Origin: CBDCWA01 sp046048295
GTDB taxonomy: Bacteria > Pseudomonadota > Alphaproteobacteria > Rhizobiales > Hyphomicrobiaceae
Direction of reading: 5' to 3'
DNA: 11,137 nucleotides
Assembly (NCBI GenBank): GCA_046048295.1
Contig: JBJOGJ010000125.1
Coordinates: 1 to 11,137 of the forward strand
Shown: positions 1 to 7,696 of the stretch, in pieces
Layout: every line of letters starts with the position of its first letter
Numbering within the stretch: the stretch's first letter is position 1
The notes under the pieces: generated by a model
The model's input: only the letters and a program-made list of their open reading frames with translations
What the model was told of the DNA's origin: nothing
The model's database searches: none
Made by a program: the position numbers and the translations under genes

Positions 1-11
1 TCGCATTCATG

Positions 12-17
12 TATAAT
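12..17 (+). promoter_or_regulatory. Possible -10 box of the giant hydrolase/protease gene
   Basis: TATAAT, a perfect sigma-70 -10 consensus, lies 77 bases before the preferred ATG at 95. A -35 box would fall before the window starts, so only half of the promoter can be judged. Transcription from it would begin near 24 and give a leader of about 70 nt. That leader holds a small hairpin at 48-61, with a 5-bp stem CGCTC/GAGCG and a GATT loop. Consensus match only; not proven. Confidence 0.4.
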
Positions 18-94
18 GCTGTCTTGTAGAAGTGCGAAGTTTTGTTCCGCTCGATTGAGCGATATTGATTGTGCCCAACGGGAGTGCTTTGCGT

Positions 95-3000
95 ATGTCC
101 GACCGGCAACCATACAGTGACCAGGACGTTTTCGAGTCGCTGGGCGATTTCGAGATCGAGGTTGATGACCGAGACGATGGCTGGGAACCATCCCGAAGTC
201 TGGAAAGCGTGAGGGATCCGAGCCTCTGGTATGTCGAGGCAAACCGTTCGATCGGGATGAAGACCCGGGGATATTACGAGCACGGCTATCCGGTCGGAGC
301 GATTGTGCACTTCACCGCTGGCCGCAGCGAGCGCGACGAACTCGACGCGGAGGCCACGATCAAGAGCACCCGCGACAAGTACTGCTTCTTCTGCATCTCA
401 AAATCCGGAAAGGTCTATCAGACTGCATCGCTCGACCGATGGGGGAGCCACGCGGGCGTGAGTTCGTATTCTGGACTCGGGAGCAACGTCAGCGACAAGC
501 TGGTTGGTATCGAAATCTGCAACGCAGGACGCGTGAAGAAGACCGATAGCGGATTCGAACCGTGGTGGAATGGGAACTACGCGGCGGGAGACAAGCGCCG
601 GACGATCTATACCGAGGACGAGGTTCGACATGTCGAAAGGGGCGACAACGTCCTGTCTGGCGGATACTTTCACGGATACACGGCCGAGCAGGAGGCGGCG
701 CTCATCAAGCTGCTGCTGTGGCTCAGGCGGCAGAAGCCGCACATTTTTCAATGGAAGTACGTGCTCGGTCACGATGAGGTATCGCCGCGCAGGAAGGACG
801 ATCCCGGTGGTGCGCTTTCGTGGACGATGCCCGACTTGCGCCGTTACCTGATGGAACTGGAGAGTGCGGGGCATAACGAGATGCCGCCGCCGCCGCCGTC
901 GCCTGTACCCAAGCCCGATGCGAGTATTGTGGAGCCTGCACCCGTCGCGCAGCCCGAGCCCGTTCCGCAACCCGAGCCGGTGGTTCAGCCGCGGCCTGAG
1001 CCCCAAGCGGCGACGGAGGCAATCCCGGTGCCAGATGAGCCGGTACCGCCCATCAGTGGGGCAGGAGCCAGCGAGACCCCTGCTACTGTGTCGACCTTGC
1101 CCGAAAGTGCGATACCGGTGGTGGGGAACGATGCGGAGCCGTTGTCGGAGGCGGCCGCAGGAGCCGCCGGCGGTGAGGTCGTGCCAACCGAACAGCCCGT
1201 GGCTGAGGCGGATATCGCGGCACCTGCCGATGCGCCATCCATGACAACCGCGGAGGTCGCTGAAGTGGTGCCGGCAACGGGAGCGGCGGTTGCAGCAGGC
1301 GGTGTCGCGGGAGCGGCAGCGGTCGTTTCCGGTGCGGCGGCAACACCGGCGGTGGCGGAAGAGGCGGCCCTGTCGGAGGCACAGGAAAGTGGAGCGGACG
1401 GCGGGCGCGCAAGCGGCGAGGAACTAGATCTCCGGATCGGGCCCGAGTTCATGGCCCTGCTCAGGGCTTATCGCGATGCCGAAATCGAGTTCCCGCAACT
1501 CAAGGACATTACTTTTGCGCAGTGGGCGCTCGAGTCGGGCTATGGAACGTCGGAACTTGCGGTGCGGCACAAGAACTTCGCCGGCATGAAGTGGCGGCGG
1601 GACATGGCAATCTATGCACGAGAGGTGTTCTACCGGCCGGCGCACGATCCGAAGGACAGCGCCTATTGCGGGTTCGCCTCGATTGAACACTTCATCAAGG
1701 GCTACTGGCACAGGCTCGACATCCGTTCTTTGCCCTATGCGACACTGAACGGCGGCTGGCGCACGCAGGCATCGACGCCTGAGAGTTTCATAGATTTCAT
1801 CGGGCCGATCTGGGCGCCGTCAGGCGGCGACAACTCACCGCTGAATAACGGCTACATCAAGAAGATCAAGAAGGTGCAGGCGCAGCTCAAGCAGGCTGGC
1901 CTTCTGCCGAGCCAGGCACCGGTATCCCACGGCGCGCGGGAAGCCAGCGCGCGTGCGCCATCGACGCGGGCCATGTCAATCGTTGCAGCAAAGTACGCTG
2001 AAGCGGCGAAGGGCGAAGCGGGACTTGGCGACGAGCAGGTCGTGCAGGCGCAACTGGTGCGGACGATCGCCGACTACGCGGCGCAGAACGACCGCGACGG
2101 CATGACCGATGCATTGGCAGAACTCTATTCGCATATCGAGCAGCACGACCCGAAGCTCGGTGCGCAGGACATCCGGAAGCTAGTCGGCACGCTCGTCAGC
2201 AGCCATGCTTTGCGCCGCAGCGACGACGCAGACGCCAACATCTACCAGTTGATCAGAAAGATTGAGAAGGCTGCGAGAAAGCTTCCCCCGGACCTCATCG
2301 AGATCAATCATGCCGCAGAGCAGATCTATAACGAGTTCGGCGGTATACCGCGCGTCTTCTCGACAGGGCCGACCGAAAGACTATTGGAGGCGCTCAGGAG
2401 TGCCTGCGCATTCGACTGGCTGGCGAAGATCGCCGATCGCTTGATTTCTGCTGGAAACCAGCAGCTTCTGGTACGGCGCTATTATGCGCAGGCGCTTGTG
2501 GAGCTGGGGCATATCAATGCCGCCATCAGCGTTCTCGAACAACTGCTGACCGACGACATGCTACCGGAAGGAGAGCGGGCGGAAGTGCGGGGGCAACTCG
2601 GACGTGCTTTCAGCCAGATCTACTTCAATCACGTGCGAACGACGGTGGAGGCGCATGGCGCAGGTGAGCTGTTTGGGGCAAACCTGCGGGCTGCGATCAA
2701 GTACTATGCCTCTGCCTACGATCCGGCGCGGCCAAAAGATACGTATTGGCAGGGCATGCGGCTTGCGGCGCTGCTCAAGCGCGCGGACGCCGATGGCCTG
2801 CAGGTAAGAGGTTATGGCAAGGCGGAGAATATCGCGCGCAGTATTCTCGCGCTGCTTGAGCCAACCGTGCATCAAGACAGCGATCCATGGGAGATTGCTG
2901 CGGTGGGCGAGTCGTATCTCGTACTTGGTGACCATGAAACCGCAGAGCGCTGGTTCAAAGGGTTGGCAGAACTGAAATCCATAGATTTCTTCAAGCTCAA

Positions 3001-3991
3001 CGGGACGATCCGTGTGCTGGAGCAGGTTTGGCGCCTCCAAAACGGTAACCAGCCGGGCCGGAACGGCCTTATGGCACTCAAGGCTGCCGCCACGCGCGAG
3101 CGGGTGGCGCAGGTCTCTATCACGGCAGAAGAGCGGGCACTTATCCGTAGTCCGCAGTTCGAGTCCAATTTCGCCGATGGCGAGTTCCTGAAATACGACG
3201 TGCTGCGTCAAATCGTGAAGGCGGGAGAATGTGTCGCGTGGATCAAGGATCGGCACCTGATCGGTATCGGGTCGGGCTTCCTCGTGCGCGGCGCGGACCT
3301 CGCGCCTGTTCTTGGCAACGATCTCTACCTGCTGACCAACACGCACGTCATCTGCGATCCGGAACTCGCGCGGGGCAGCCAGCCAACCCACGCGCTCAAG
3401 CCAAGCGAGGCACGGATACAGTTCGAAGCGAGCCGGGCGGAAGGTTTGATCAAGACTTATCTTCTTGAGCCGAGGGCGGTCTGGCAATCGCCGGCGAGCG
3501 AATGCGATGCCTGCCTGCTGCGCCTTGCGGAGTTTCCCATAGGCGTAACGCCGGCGACGATCGCGCCAGTCGAACACAATGTTACCCCGGGCGATCTCGA
3601 AGTCAGTGGCGACGGTACGCCGGTAGCAGTGCTCGGGCACGCCAAGGGGGATGTGCTGCAGATCGGCGTCCGAGGCAACCTGATCAATAACCAGGGAAGC
3701 ATCGTCGATATCGGCCCGCGGCTTGAGGTCGAGAAGCAGCCGGTATTTCTGCACTACGACTCGCCGACACTGCCGGGGAATTCCGGGAGCCCGGTATTCG
3801 ATACGTCAGTCTGGCAGGTCATCGGCCTGCACCATGCCGGATTCGATGCCTACGAGGGCCGGCCTCGCCTCTACGGACGCGGCGGGTTCCATAATGCCAA
3901 CGAGGGCATCTACATCCATTCGATAGGCAAGGCGATCGAAAAAGCACTGAAGGGAAACCGATCATTCCACTTCTTCAAGATGCGCCGCTGA
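95..3991 (+). CDS. Amidase_2 - glucosaminidase - TPR - trypsin-like protease fusion protein
   Basis: A 1298-residue protein. Residues 62-256 are an N-acetylmuramoyl-L-alanine amidase (amidase_2/PGRP fold): His72 in IVHFTAG, His226 in GHDEVSP and Asp236 in DDPG fit the zinc ligands, and Glu140 in VGIEICNAG the catalytic acid. Residues 263-445 are a Pro- then Ala-rich linker. Residues 448-606 match a glucosaminidase (LESGYGTSEL, Glu480; KNFAGMK). Residues 625-1010 are helical with TPR-like stretches, and part resembles the DUF4071/TRAFs-binding type often joined to proteases. Residues 1040-1290 are trypsin-like: His1084 (TNTHV), Asp1138 (DACLL), Ser1230 (PGNSGSP). ATG 95 is preferred because GGGAG at 80-84 sits 10 nt upstream; TTG 65 and GTG 71 are in frame but poorly supported. 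No signal peptide is visible and the N-terminus is acidic. Domain calls are firm, most weakly for the helical middle; the biological role is unknown. Confidence 0.93.
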   Translation: MSDRQPYSDQDVFESLGDFEIEVDDRDDGWEPSRSLESVRDPSLWYVEANRSIGMKTRGYYEHGYPVGAIVHFTAGRSERDELDAEATIKSTRDKYCFFCISKSGKVYQTASLDRWGSHAGVSSYSGLGSNVSDKLVGIEICNAGRVKKTDSGFEPWWNGNYAAGDKRRTIYTEDEVRHVERGDNVLSGGYFHGYTAEQEAALIKLLLWLRRQKPHIFQWKYVLGHDEVSPRRKDDPGGALSWTMPDLRRYLMELESAGHNEMPPPPPSPVPKPDASIVEPAPVAQPEPVPQPEPVVQPRPEPQAATEAIPVPDEPVPPISGAGASETPATVSTLPESAIPVVGNDAEPLSEAAAGAAGGEVVPTEQPVAEADIAAPADAPSMTTAEVAEVVPATGAAVAAGGVAGAAAVVSGAAATPAVAEEAALSEAQESGADGGRASGEELDLRIGPEFMALLRAYRDAEIEFPQLKDITFAQWALESGYGTSELAVRHKNFAGMKWRRDMAIYAREVFYRPAHDPKDSAYCGFASIEHFIKGYWHRLDIRSLPYATLNGGWRTQASTPESFIDFIGPIWAPSGGDNSPLNNGYIKKIKKVQAQLKQAGLLPSQAPVSHGAREASARAPSTRAMSIVAAKYAEAAKGEAGLGDEQVVQAQLVRTIADYAAQNDRDGMTDALAELYSHIEQHDPKLGAQDIRKLVGTLVSSHALRRSDDADANIYQLIRKIEKAARKLPPDLIEINHAAEQIYNEFGGIPRVFSTGPTERLLEALRSACAFDWLAKIADRLISAGNQQLLVRRYYAQALVELGHINAAISVLEQLLTDDMLPEGERAEVRGQLGRAFSQIYFNHVRTTVEAHGAGELFGANLRAAIKYYASAYDPARPKDTYWQGMRLAALLKRADADGLQVRGYGKAENIARSILALLEPTVHQDSDPWEIAAVGESYLVLGDHETAERWFKGLAELKSIDFFKLNGTIRVLEQVWRLQNGNQPGRNGLMALKAAATRERVAQVSITAEERALIRSPQFESNFADGEFLKYDVLRQIVKAGECVAWIKDRHLIGIGSGFLVRGADLAPVLGNDLYLLTNTHVICDPELARGSQPTHALKPSEARIQFEASRAEGLIKTYLLEPRAVWQSPASECDACLLRLAEFPIGVTPATIAPVEHNVTPGDLEVSGDGTPVAVLGHAKGDVLQIGVRGNLINNQGSIVDIGPRLEVEKQPVFLHYDSPTLPGNSGSPVFDTSVWQVIGLHHAGFDAYEGRPRLYGRGGFHNANEGIYIHSIGKAIEKALKGNRSFHFFKMRR
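881..1372 (+). repeat. Low-complexity Pro/Ala linker inside the fusion gene
   Basis: The coding sequence becomes strongly biased here. It opens with five CCG codons in a row (884-898), continues with degenerate PEP/QPEPV units to about 1054, and ends in an Ala/Gly/Val stretch (about 1145-1372). It separates the amidase from the glucosaminidase. The uncharged run at 1265-1354, about 30 residues, is Ala-rich. It is probably just flexible linker, though a weak membrane-spanning segment cannot be excluded by eye. Confidence 0.8.
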
Positions 3992-4024
3992 GCATGTGGA
4001 GCGAGGCGAGGCGAAAGCCATTAT

Positions 4025-4594
4025 TTACTGGGTGGGTGGACGGAAACGGGCCTTGTTGTCGAAATCCAGATAGTTCTTCCAGGGAGAACTATAGGGGTGG
4101 ACGTATTGCGTGCCGTTGTTGGAGCGCTGCAACTCGCGCCCAGTATTGTGCCAGGCAAAGATGCCGCCGATGAGGTTTACTGCGCCCTTGCTCTCGGAGG
4201 CAGTCAGCGACACGCGAATACGCTCCGCCAGACGTGAGCTTCGTACGCCGACCGAGCAGTAGAGTACGATGAGCCGGTTCCTGGCGGCTGCGCCGAAACG
4301 GTTCATGAAGGCGGTTGCCGTGATGTTTGGATCGACGCGCTGAGCTCCTGGGATGTGCGATACCGCAAATTCACCTACTTCGCGGACGTCGAGAAGCAGA
4401 AAGTCTTCCCTTTCGGCCTGCATCCGGCGAACCTCTTCGGCAGGAATGCCGCGAACGCTCGGGAACCTTTCGGCGACATCGCGCTCTATCTCCGCCAGGC
4501 CCCTCTGTCCCTCGGCGGATGCCTGCATCGTGGCAATGCCGAGGCTTGCGACGGCGGCGATGAGGAGGAAGCCCTTGGTGGTATATCGCTTCAT
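4025..4594 (-). CDS. Exported single-domain rhodanese-like protein
   Basis: A 189-residue protein with a clear Sec signal peptide: MKRYTTK, a hydrophobic core at residues 9-22, then Ala-Ser-Ala, so cleavage is likely after residue 27. The mature part is one rhodanese domain (about 47-155) with the usual LLLDVRE and SHIPGA motifs. The active-site loop CSVGVR carries the sulfur-accepting Cys113 and Arg118, so it should be catalytically competent. It probably handles sulfane sulfur, or acts in thiol redox, in the periplasm; the substrate is unknown. The reading frame stays open upstream to 4969, but that extension runs antisense to selO. The signal peptide and the GAGAG 9 nt ahead of ATG 4594 fix the start. 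It is divergent from selO across 152 bp and convergent with the large fusion gene. Confidence 0.92.
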   Translation of the reverse strand: MKRYTTKGFLLIAAVASLGIATMQASAEGQRGLAEIERDVAERFPSVRGIPAEEVRRMQAEREDFLLLDVREVGEFAVSHIPGAQRVDPNITATAFMNRFGAAARNRLIVLYCSVGVRSSRLAERIRVSLTASESKGAVNLIGGIFAWHNTGRELQRSNNGTQYVHPYSSPWKNYLDFDNKARFRPPTQ

Positions 4595-4746
4595 TAGCGG
4601 GATGCTCTCGGTTGTGGCACAGTCTGAGCTAACAGAATTCGGGCGGTAGGGCATGACACTACTGCTCAAAATATGGTGAGGCGTGGCGGGTCGATTACTC
4701 CGGCGGACCGGGTCTTTCGTGTTGAATACGGAATTGCAGGTAGTAG

Positions 4747-6240
4747 GTGGATATGGGACTTCGGTTCGACAATAGCTATGCTCGGCTCCCTGAGGAGTTC
4801 TTCGTGCGCATGCCGCCGGAGCCAGTGGTGCAACCGGCCCTAGTTCGACTAAACCCAGCAGTGGCCGCCCTGCTCGGTGCCGATGTTCGGATGCTGGAGT
4901 CGCCGGCATGGGTAGCGGTTCTCGCAGGCAATTGTGTGCCCGAAGGCGCTGCGCCGATAGCGATGGCATATGCCGGACATCAGTTCGGCAATTTCGTGCC
5001 GAAGCTTGGCGATGGGCGGGCGATCCTGCTCGGGGAGGTTGTCGGGCCGGACGGCGTCAGGCGGGACATCCATCTCAAGGGGGCTGGGCGAACACCGTTC
5101 TCACGGATGGGGGACGGACGGGCGGCGCTGGGCCCGGTGATCAGGGAATATGTCGTTAGCGAAGGCATGGCGGCGATGGGTGTGGCAACGACGCGCGCGC
5201 TCGCTGTAGTCAAAACGGGCGAGACGGTCATGCGGGAGGCTGCACTGCCGGGGGCGGTGCTGGCAAGGGTCGCAGAAAGCCATGTCCGGGTCGGGACGTT
5301 CCAGTATTTCGCAGCGCGGCGCAACACAGGCGCATTGAAAGTCCTCGCAGACTATGTGATCGGGCGACACTATCCGAAGTGTGCGGAGGCGCGGAAGCCG
5401 TACCGGGCGCTGCTCGAGGCAGTCATCGACCGGCAGGCTGCGCTGATCGCCAAGTGGATGGGGGTAGGGTTCATCCACGGGGTCATGAATACGGACAATA
5501 TGTCGATCGTGGGCGAGACGATAGATTTCGGGCCATGTGCGTTCATGGACGTTTTCCACCCCGATAAGGTGTACAGTTCCATCGATACGGGAGGACGGTA
5601 TGCATTCGCCAACCAGCCCCGGATCGCTCACTGGAACCTGATGTGCCTGGCGCAGGCGATGCTGCCACTCCTCGGTGAGACGGAGGAGGATTGTATAGGC
5701 GAGGCACAGGCAGCGCTCGACACTTTTCCGGGCGCGTTCGAGACCGCCTGGCTTGGTGTGATGCGTGCGAAGTTAGGGCTGTCATGCCCCCGGAGCGGGA
5801 CCGGTGACACGGGCGATGCCGCGCTGGCACAGGGGCTGCTGGCGGCGATGGGCGAGGGCAAGGCGGACTTCACGCTCACGTTTCGTCGGTTGTGCGACGT
5901 TGCAGGAGGTGCTTCTGACGGGGACGCATCGGTGCGGGAACTCTTCGAGGTGCCGGCCGCGTTCGATGCCTGGGCATGTCAGTGGCGGTCAAGACTGGCG
6001 ACCGAAGGCGTTTCCGAGGCAGAGAGGCGGGCGGGCATGCGCCGTGCCAATCCGGCATTCATTCCGCGCAACCATCTCGTCGAAGAGGTGATCGAGGCGG
6101 CTTACGCCGGCGATTTCAAGCCTTTCGAGGCGCTGCTAGGGGTCCTGGTCCAACCGTTCGACGATCAACCCGGGAATGAGCGCTACATGCAACCACCGCA
6201 GCCGCACGAGGTGGTTCGGCAGACGTTTTGTGGAACGTGA
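4747..6240 (+). CDS. selO: Protein adenylyltransferase SelO (YdiU/UPF0061 family)
   Basis: Full-length (497 aa) SelO pseudokinase. The family transfers AMP from ATP to Ser/Thr/Tyr of target proteins and is linked to oxidative-stress physiology. Signature motifs are present: AYAGHQFG (75-82), the nucleotide-binding Lys111 in HLKGAGRTPFSR, REYVVSE (133-139), NTDN with Asp250, and the metal-binding Asp260 in DFGP. These align with E. coli Lys107, Asp246 and Asp256. The protein ends in FCGT, with Cys495 third from the end as in E. coli Cys476. The internal partner, E. coli Cys272, is Tyr276 here, so the regulatory disulfide described in E. coli cannot form in the same way. GTG 4747 is preferred (GCAGG 6 nt upstream); ATG 4753 is the alternative. 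It is probably co-transcribed with the M16 peptidase that follows. Confidence 0.96.
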   Translation: MDMGLRFDNSYARLPEEFFVRMPPEPVVQPALVRLNPAVAALLGADVRMLESPAWVAVLAGNCVPEGAAPIAMAYAGHQFGNFVPKLGDGRAILLGEVVGPDGVRRDIHLKGAGRTPFSRMGDGRAALGPVIREYVVSEGMAAMGVATTRALAVVKTGETVMREAALPGAVLARVAESHVRVGTFQYFAARRNTGALKVLADYVIGRHYPKCAEARKPYRALLEAVIDRQAALIAKWMGVGFIHGVMNTDNMSIVGETIDFGPCAFMDVFHPDKVYSSIDTGGRYAFANQPRIAHWNLMCLAQAMLPLLGETEEDCIGEAQAALDTFPGAFETAWLGVMRAKLGLSCPRSGTGDTGDAALAQGLLAAMGEGKADFTLTFRRLCDVAGGASDGDASVRELFEVPAAFDAWACQWRSRLATEGVSEAERRAGMRRANPAFIPRNHLVEEVIEAAYAGDFKPFEALLGVLVQPFDDQPGNERYMQPPQPHEVVRQTFCGT

Positions 6241-6264
6241 GGGAGTGTCATATGGAAGGCCGTC

Positions 6265-7659
6265 GTGATATATGCGGCGGAGAATTCTTCCTTCCACGTC
6301 CTTGCGGTGATCCCGATGACCGTTACCTCTTCGCAACTGGTGGGCCGGATGTTAGGGCAGGCGCGGCCACGTGCCGAATCTTTCTGGCTGGACAATGGCT
6401 TACAGGTCGTCGTGATGCCCTATCCTGGCCGCCCTTCGGTCAGTCATGCGATATGGTACCGCGTCGGCTCCGCAGACGATCCGCCCGGCAAGACGGGGGT
6501 GGCGCACCTTCTGGAGCATCTGCTGGATAAGGCGACCTGTCCGGTCAACGGACTGGGGCGCAGGCTCGAATTCTCGAAGACGGTCGAGTGCCTGGGAGCG
6601 GTGGAAGACGCGTTCACCGAGTTCGATGCCACCGCCTATCACCAGCGGATTTCGCCAGAGCATCTTGAAACGGTGATGGTGCTGGAGGCTGACCGGATGG
6701 TCAATCTGGTGCTGACGGAAGAACAGGTCGTGACCGAACGGGACGTGGTGCTCGAGGAGAGGCTCGAGGCCATCGACAGCGATCCCTACGAACTGCTCTA
6801 CGAGCAGGTAAATGCACTGCTGTTTCTCGCGCATCCCTACAGCACCCAGGTCGATGGCTGGGAGCACAACATCCGGAGCCTCACCCGCGACGACCTGATG
6901 ACGTTCTACCGCCAGCATTATGCGCCCAATAATGCGGTCGTCATGGTGGCGGGTGGCGTGACAGTGGATGAGGTGCGACGCCTCGCTGAGGGCATATATG
7001 GGCGACTTTCGGCCCGACCTGAGGTGGGAAGGCGCCAACGTGGCGGCGAGCCCGTGCATGTTGCGGCGCGTCAAGCCGTTCTCGAAGACGAGCGGGCAGC
7101 CGGACAGATGATGCTACGGGAGTACCTAGTGCCCAGCTATGCAACTGCCGCGCCTGGCGTGGCGGAAGCGCTGGACCTGCTCGTTTACATCTTAGCGGAG
7201 AGCGACAACAGCCACCTTTACCGGAGACTTGTAGTCGAGGACGAAATTGCAGCTGAAGTTGAGGGTCGCTACAGCCGCTACCATATCGGGCCAGGCCGAC
7301 TGATCTTCGACCTTGTTGCAGAGGACGGAGAGTCGATTTCCGACGTCGCCAAAGCTTTCGACGAGGTCGTCAGGCGATTCAAGGCCGATGGGCCGCAACA
7401 GGAAGAACTGGAGCGGGCCAAGGTTTCCTTCATTTCGGAACTCATCTGGCGGTCGGATAACGCTGAGCGCCTGTCGAGGCTTTATGGTCGGCGGCTCATC
7501 GGTGGCGAAACACTGGCGGCAATAGAGGCGTGGCCGCACCGCATTGCGGCCGTAACAGCCGAAGACGTGCGGATGGCGGCAGCGCTGTATCTCGACCTTC
7601 GCAGTTCGGCGACAGGCTTCTTGCTTCCCCAAGGCAAAGGATTATCGATTGCTGCCTAG
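6265..7659 (+). CDS. M16 family zinc metallopeptidase (insulinase/processing-peptidase type)
   Basis: A 464-residue, single-chain M16 peptidase with two homologous halves, as in bacterial M16B enzymes. The inverted zinc motif HLLEH (His81, Glu84, His85) is intact, and the distal ligand is most likely Glu164 in VVLEER. Other family marks are DNGLQVVV, WYRVGSAD near residues 64-71, FTEFDATAY at 118-125, HYAPNNA at 218-224, and a second-half SRYHIGPGRL. Relative to common alphaproteobacterial relatives there is about a four-residue insertion between HLLEH and the distal Glu. GTG 6265 is chosen because GGAAGG lies 5 nt upstream; ATG 6316 is a later alternative without a good ribosome site. No convincing signal peptide is seen. 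It starts 24 bp after selO, suggesting an operon. The substrate is unknown; peptide clean-up is the usual guess. Confidence 0.93.
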   Translation: MIYAAENSSFHVLAVIPMTVTSSQLVGRMLGQARPRAESFWLDNGLQVVVMPYPGRPSVSHAIWYRVGSADDPPGKTGVAHLLEHLLDKATCPVNGLGRRLEFSKTVECLGAVEDAFTEFDATAYHQRISPEHLETVMVLEADRMVNLVLTEEQVVTERDVVLEERLEAIDSDPYELLYEQVNALLFLAHPYSTQVDGWEHNIRSLTRDDLMTFYRQHYAPNNAVVMVAGGVTVDEVRRLAEGIYGRLSARPEVGRRQRGGEPVHVAARQAVLEDERAAGQMMLREYLVPSYATAAPGVAEALDLLVYILAESDNSHLYRRLVVEDEIAAEVEGRYSRYHIGPGRLIFDLVAEDGESISDVAKAFDEVVRRFKADGPQQEELERAKVSFISELIWRSDNAERLSRLYGRRLIGGETLAAIEAWPHRIAAVTAEDVRMAAALYLDLRSSATGFLLPQGKGLSIAA

Positions 7660-7663
7660 AAAT

Positions 7664-7696
7664 GCCTCCTGAAGCGTCGGAGCTAGCGCAGGAGGC
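7664..7696 (-). terminator. Inverted repeat between convergent genes, possible terminator
   Basis: GCCTCCTG (7664-7671) and CAGGAGGC (7689-7696) form a perfect 8-bp stem with a 17-nt loop. It sits where the M16 gene and the PcfJ-domain gene converge, and the PcfJ-gene stop codon lies in the loop. Read on the minus strand, the stem is followed by ATTTCT, a short and imperfect U tract. On the plus strand no T run follows, so any terminator activity is more likely for the minus-strand gene. Confidence 0.4.

Noticed and set aside
884..1016. Short periodic repeats considered as a possible CRISPR-like or mobile-element repeat
   Set aside because: They are in-frame Pro and Glu-Pro codons of a protein linker, not spaced direct repeats.
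2561..3754. 397-codon open frame on the minus strand opposite the protease half of the fusion gene
   Set aside because: Arg/Leu-rich translation without recognisable motifs, lying antisense to well-supported TPR and trypsin coding sequence; typical shadow frame of GC-rich DNA.
4010..4026. GGC-GAAA-GCC followed by ATTATTT as a terminator between the fusion gene and the rhodanese gene
   Set aside because: Only three base pairs of stem and an interrupted T tract; too weak to call.
4595..4746. Promoter pair in the rhodanese/selO divergent gap
   Set aside because: A promoter must be near, but I found no -35/-10 combination on either strand good enough to place it.
4595..4969. Upstream extension of the rhodanese frame on the minus strand
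   Set aside because: It would bury the signal peptide inside the protein and runs antisense to the start of selO.
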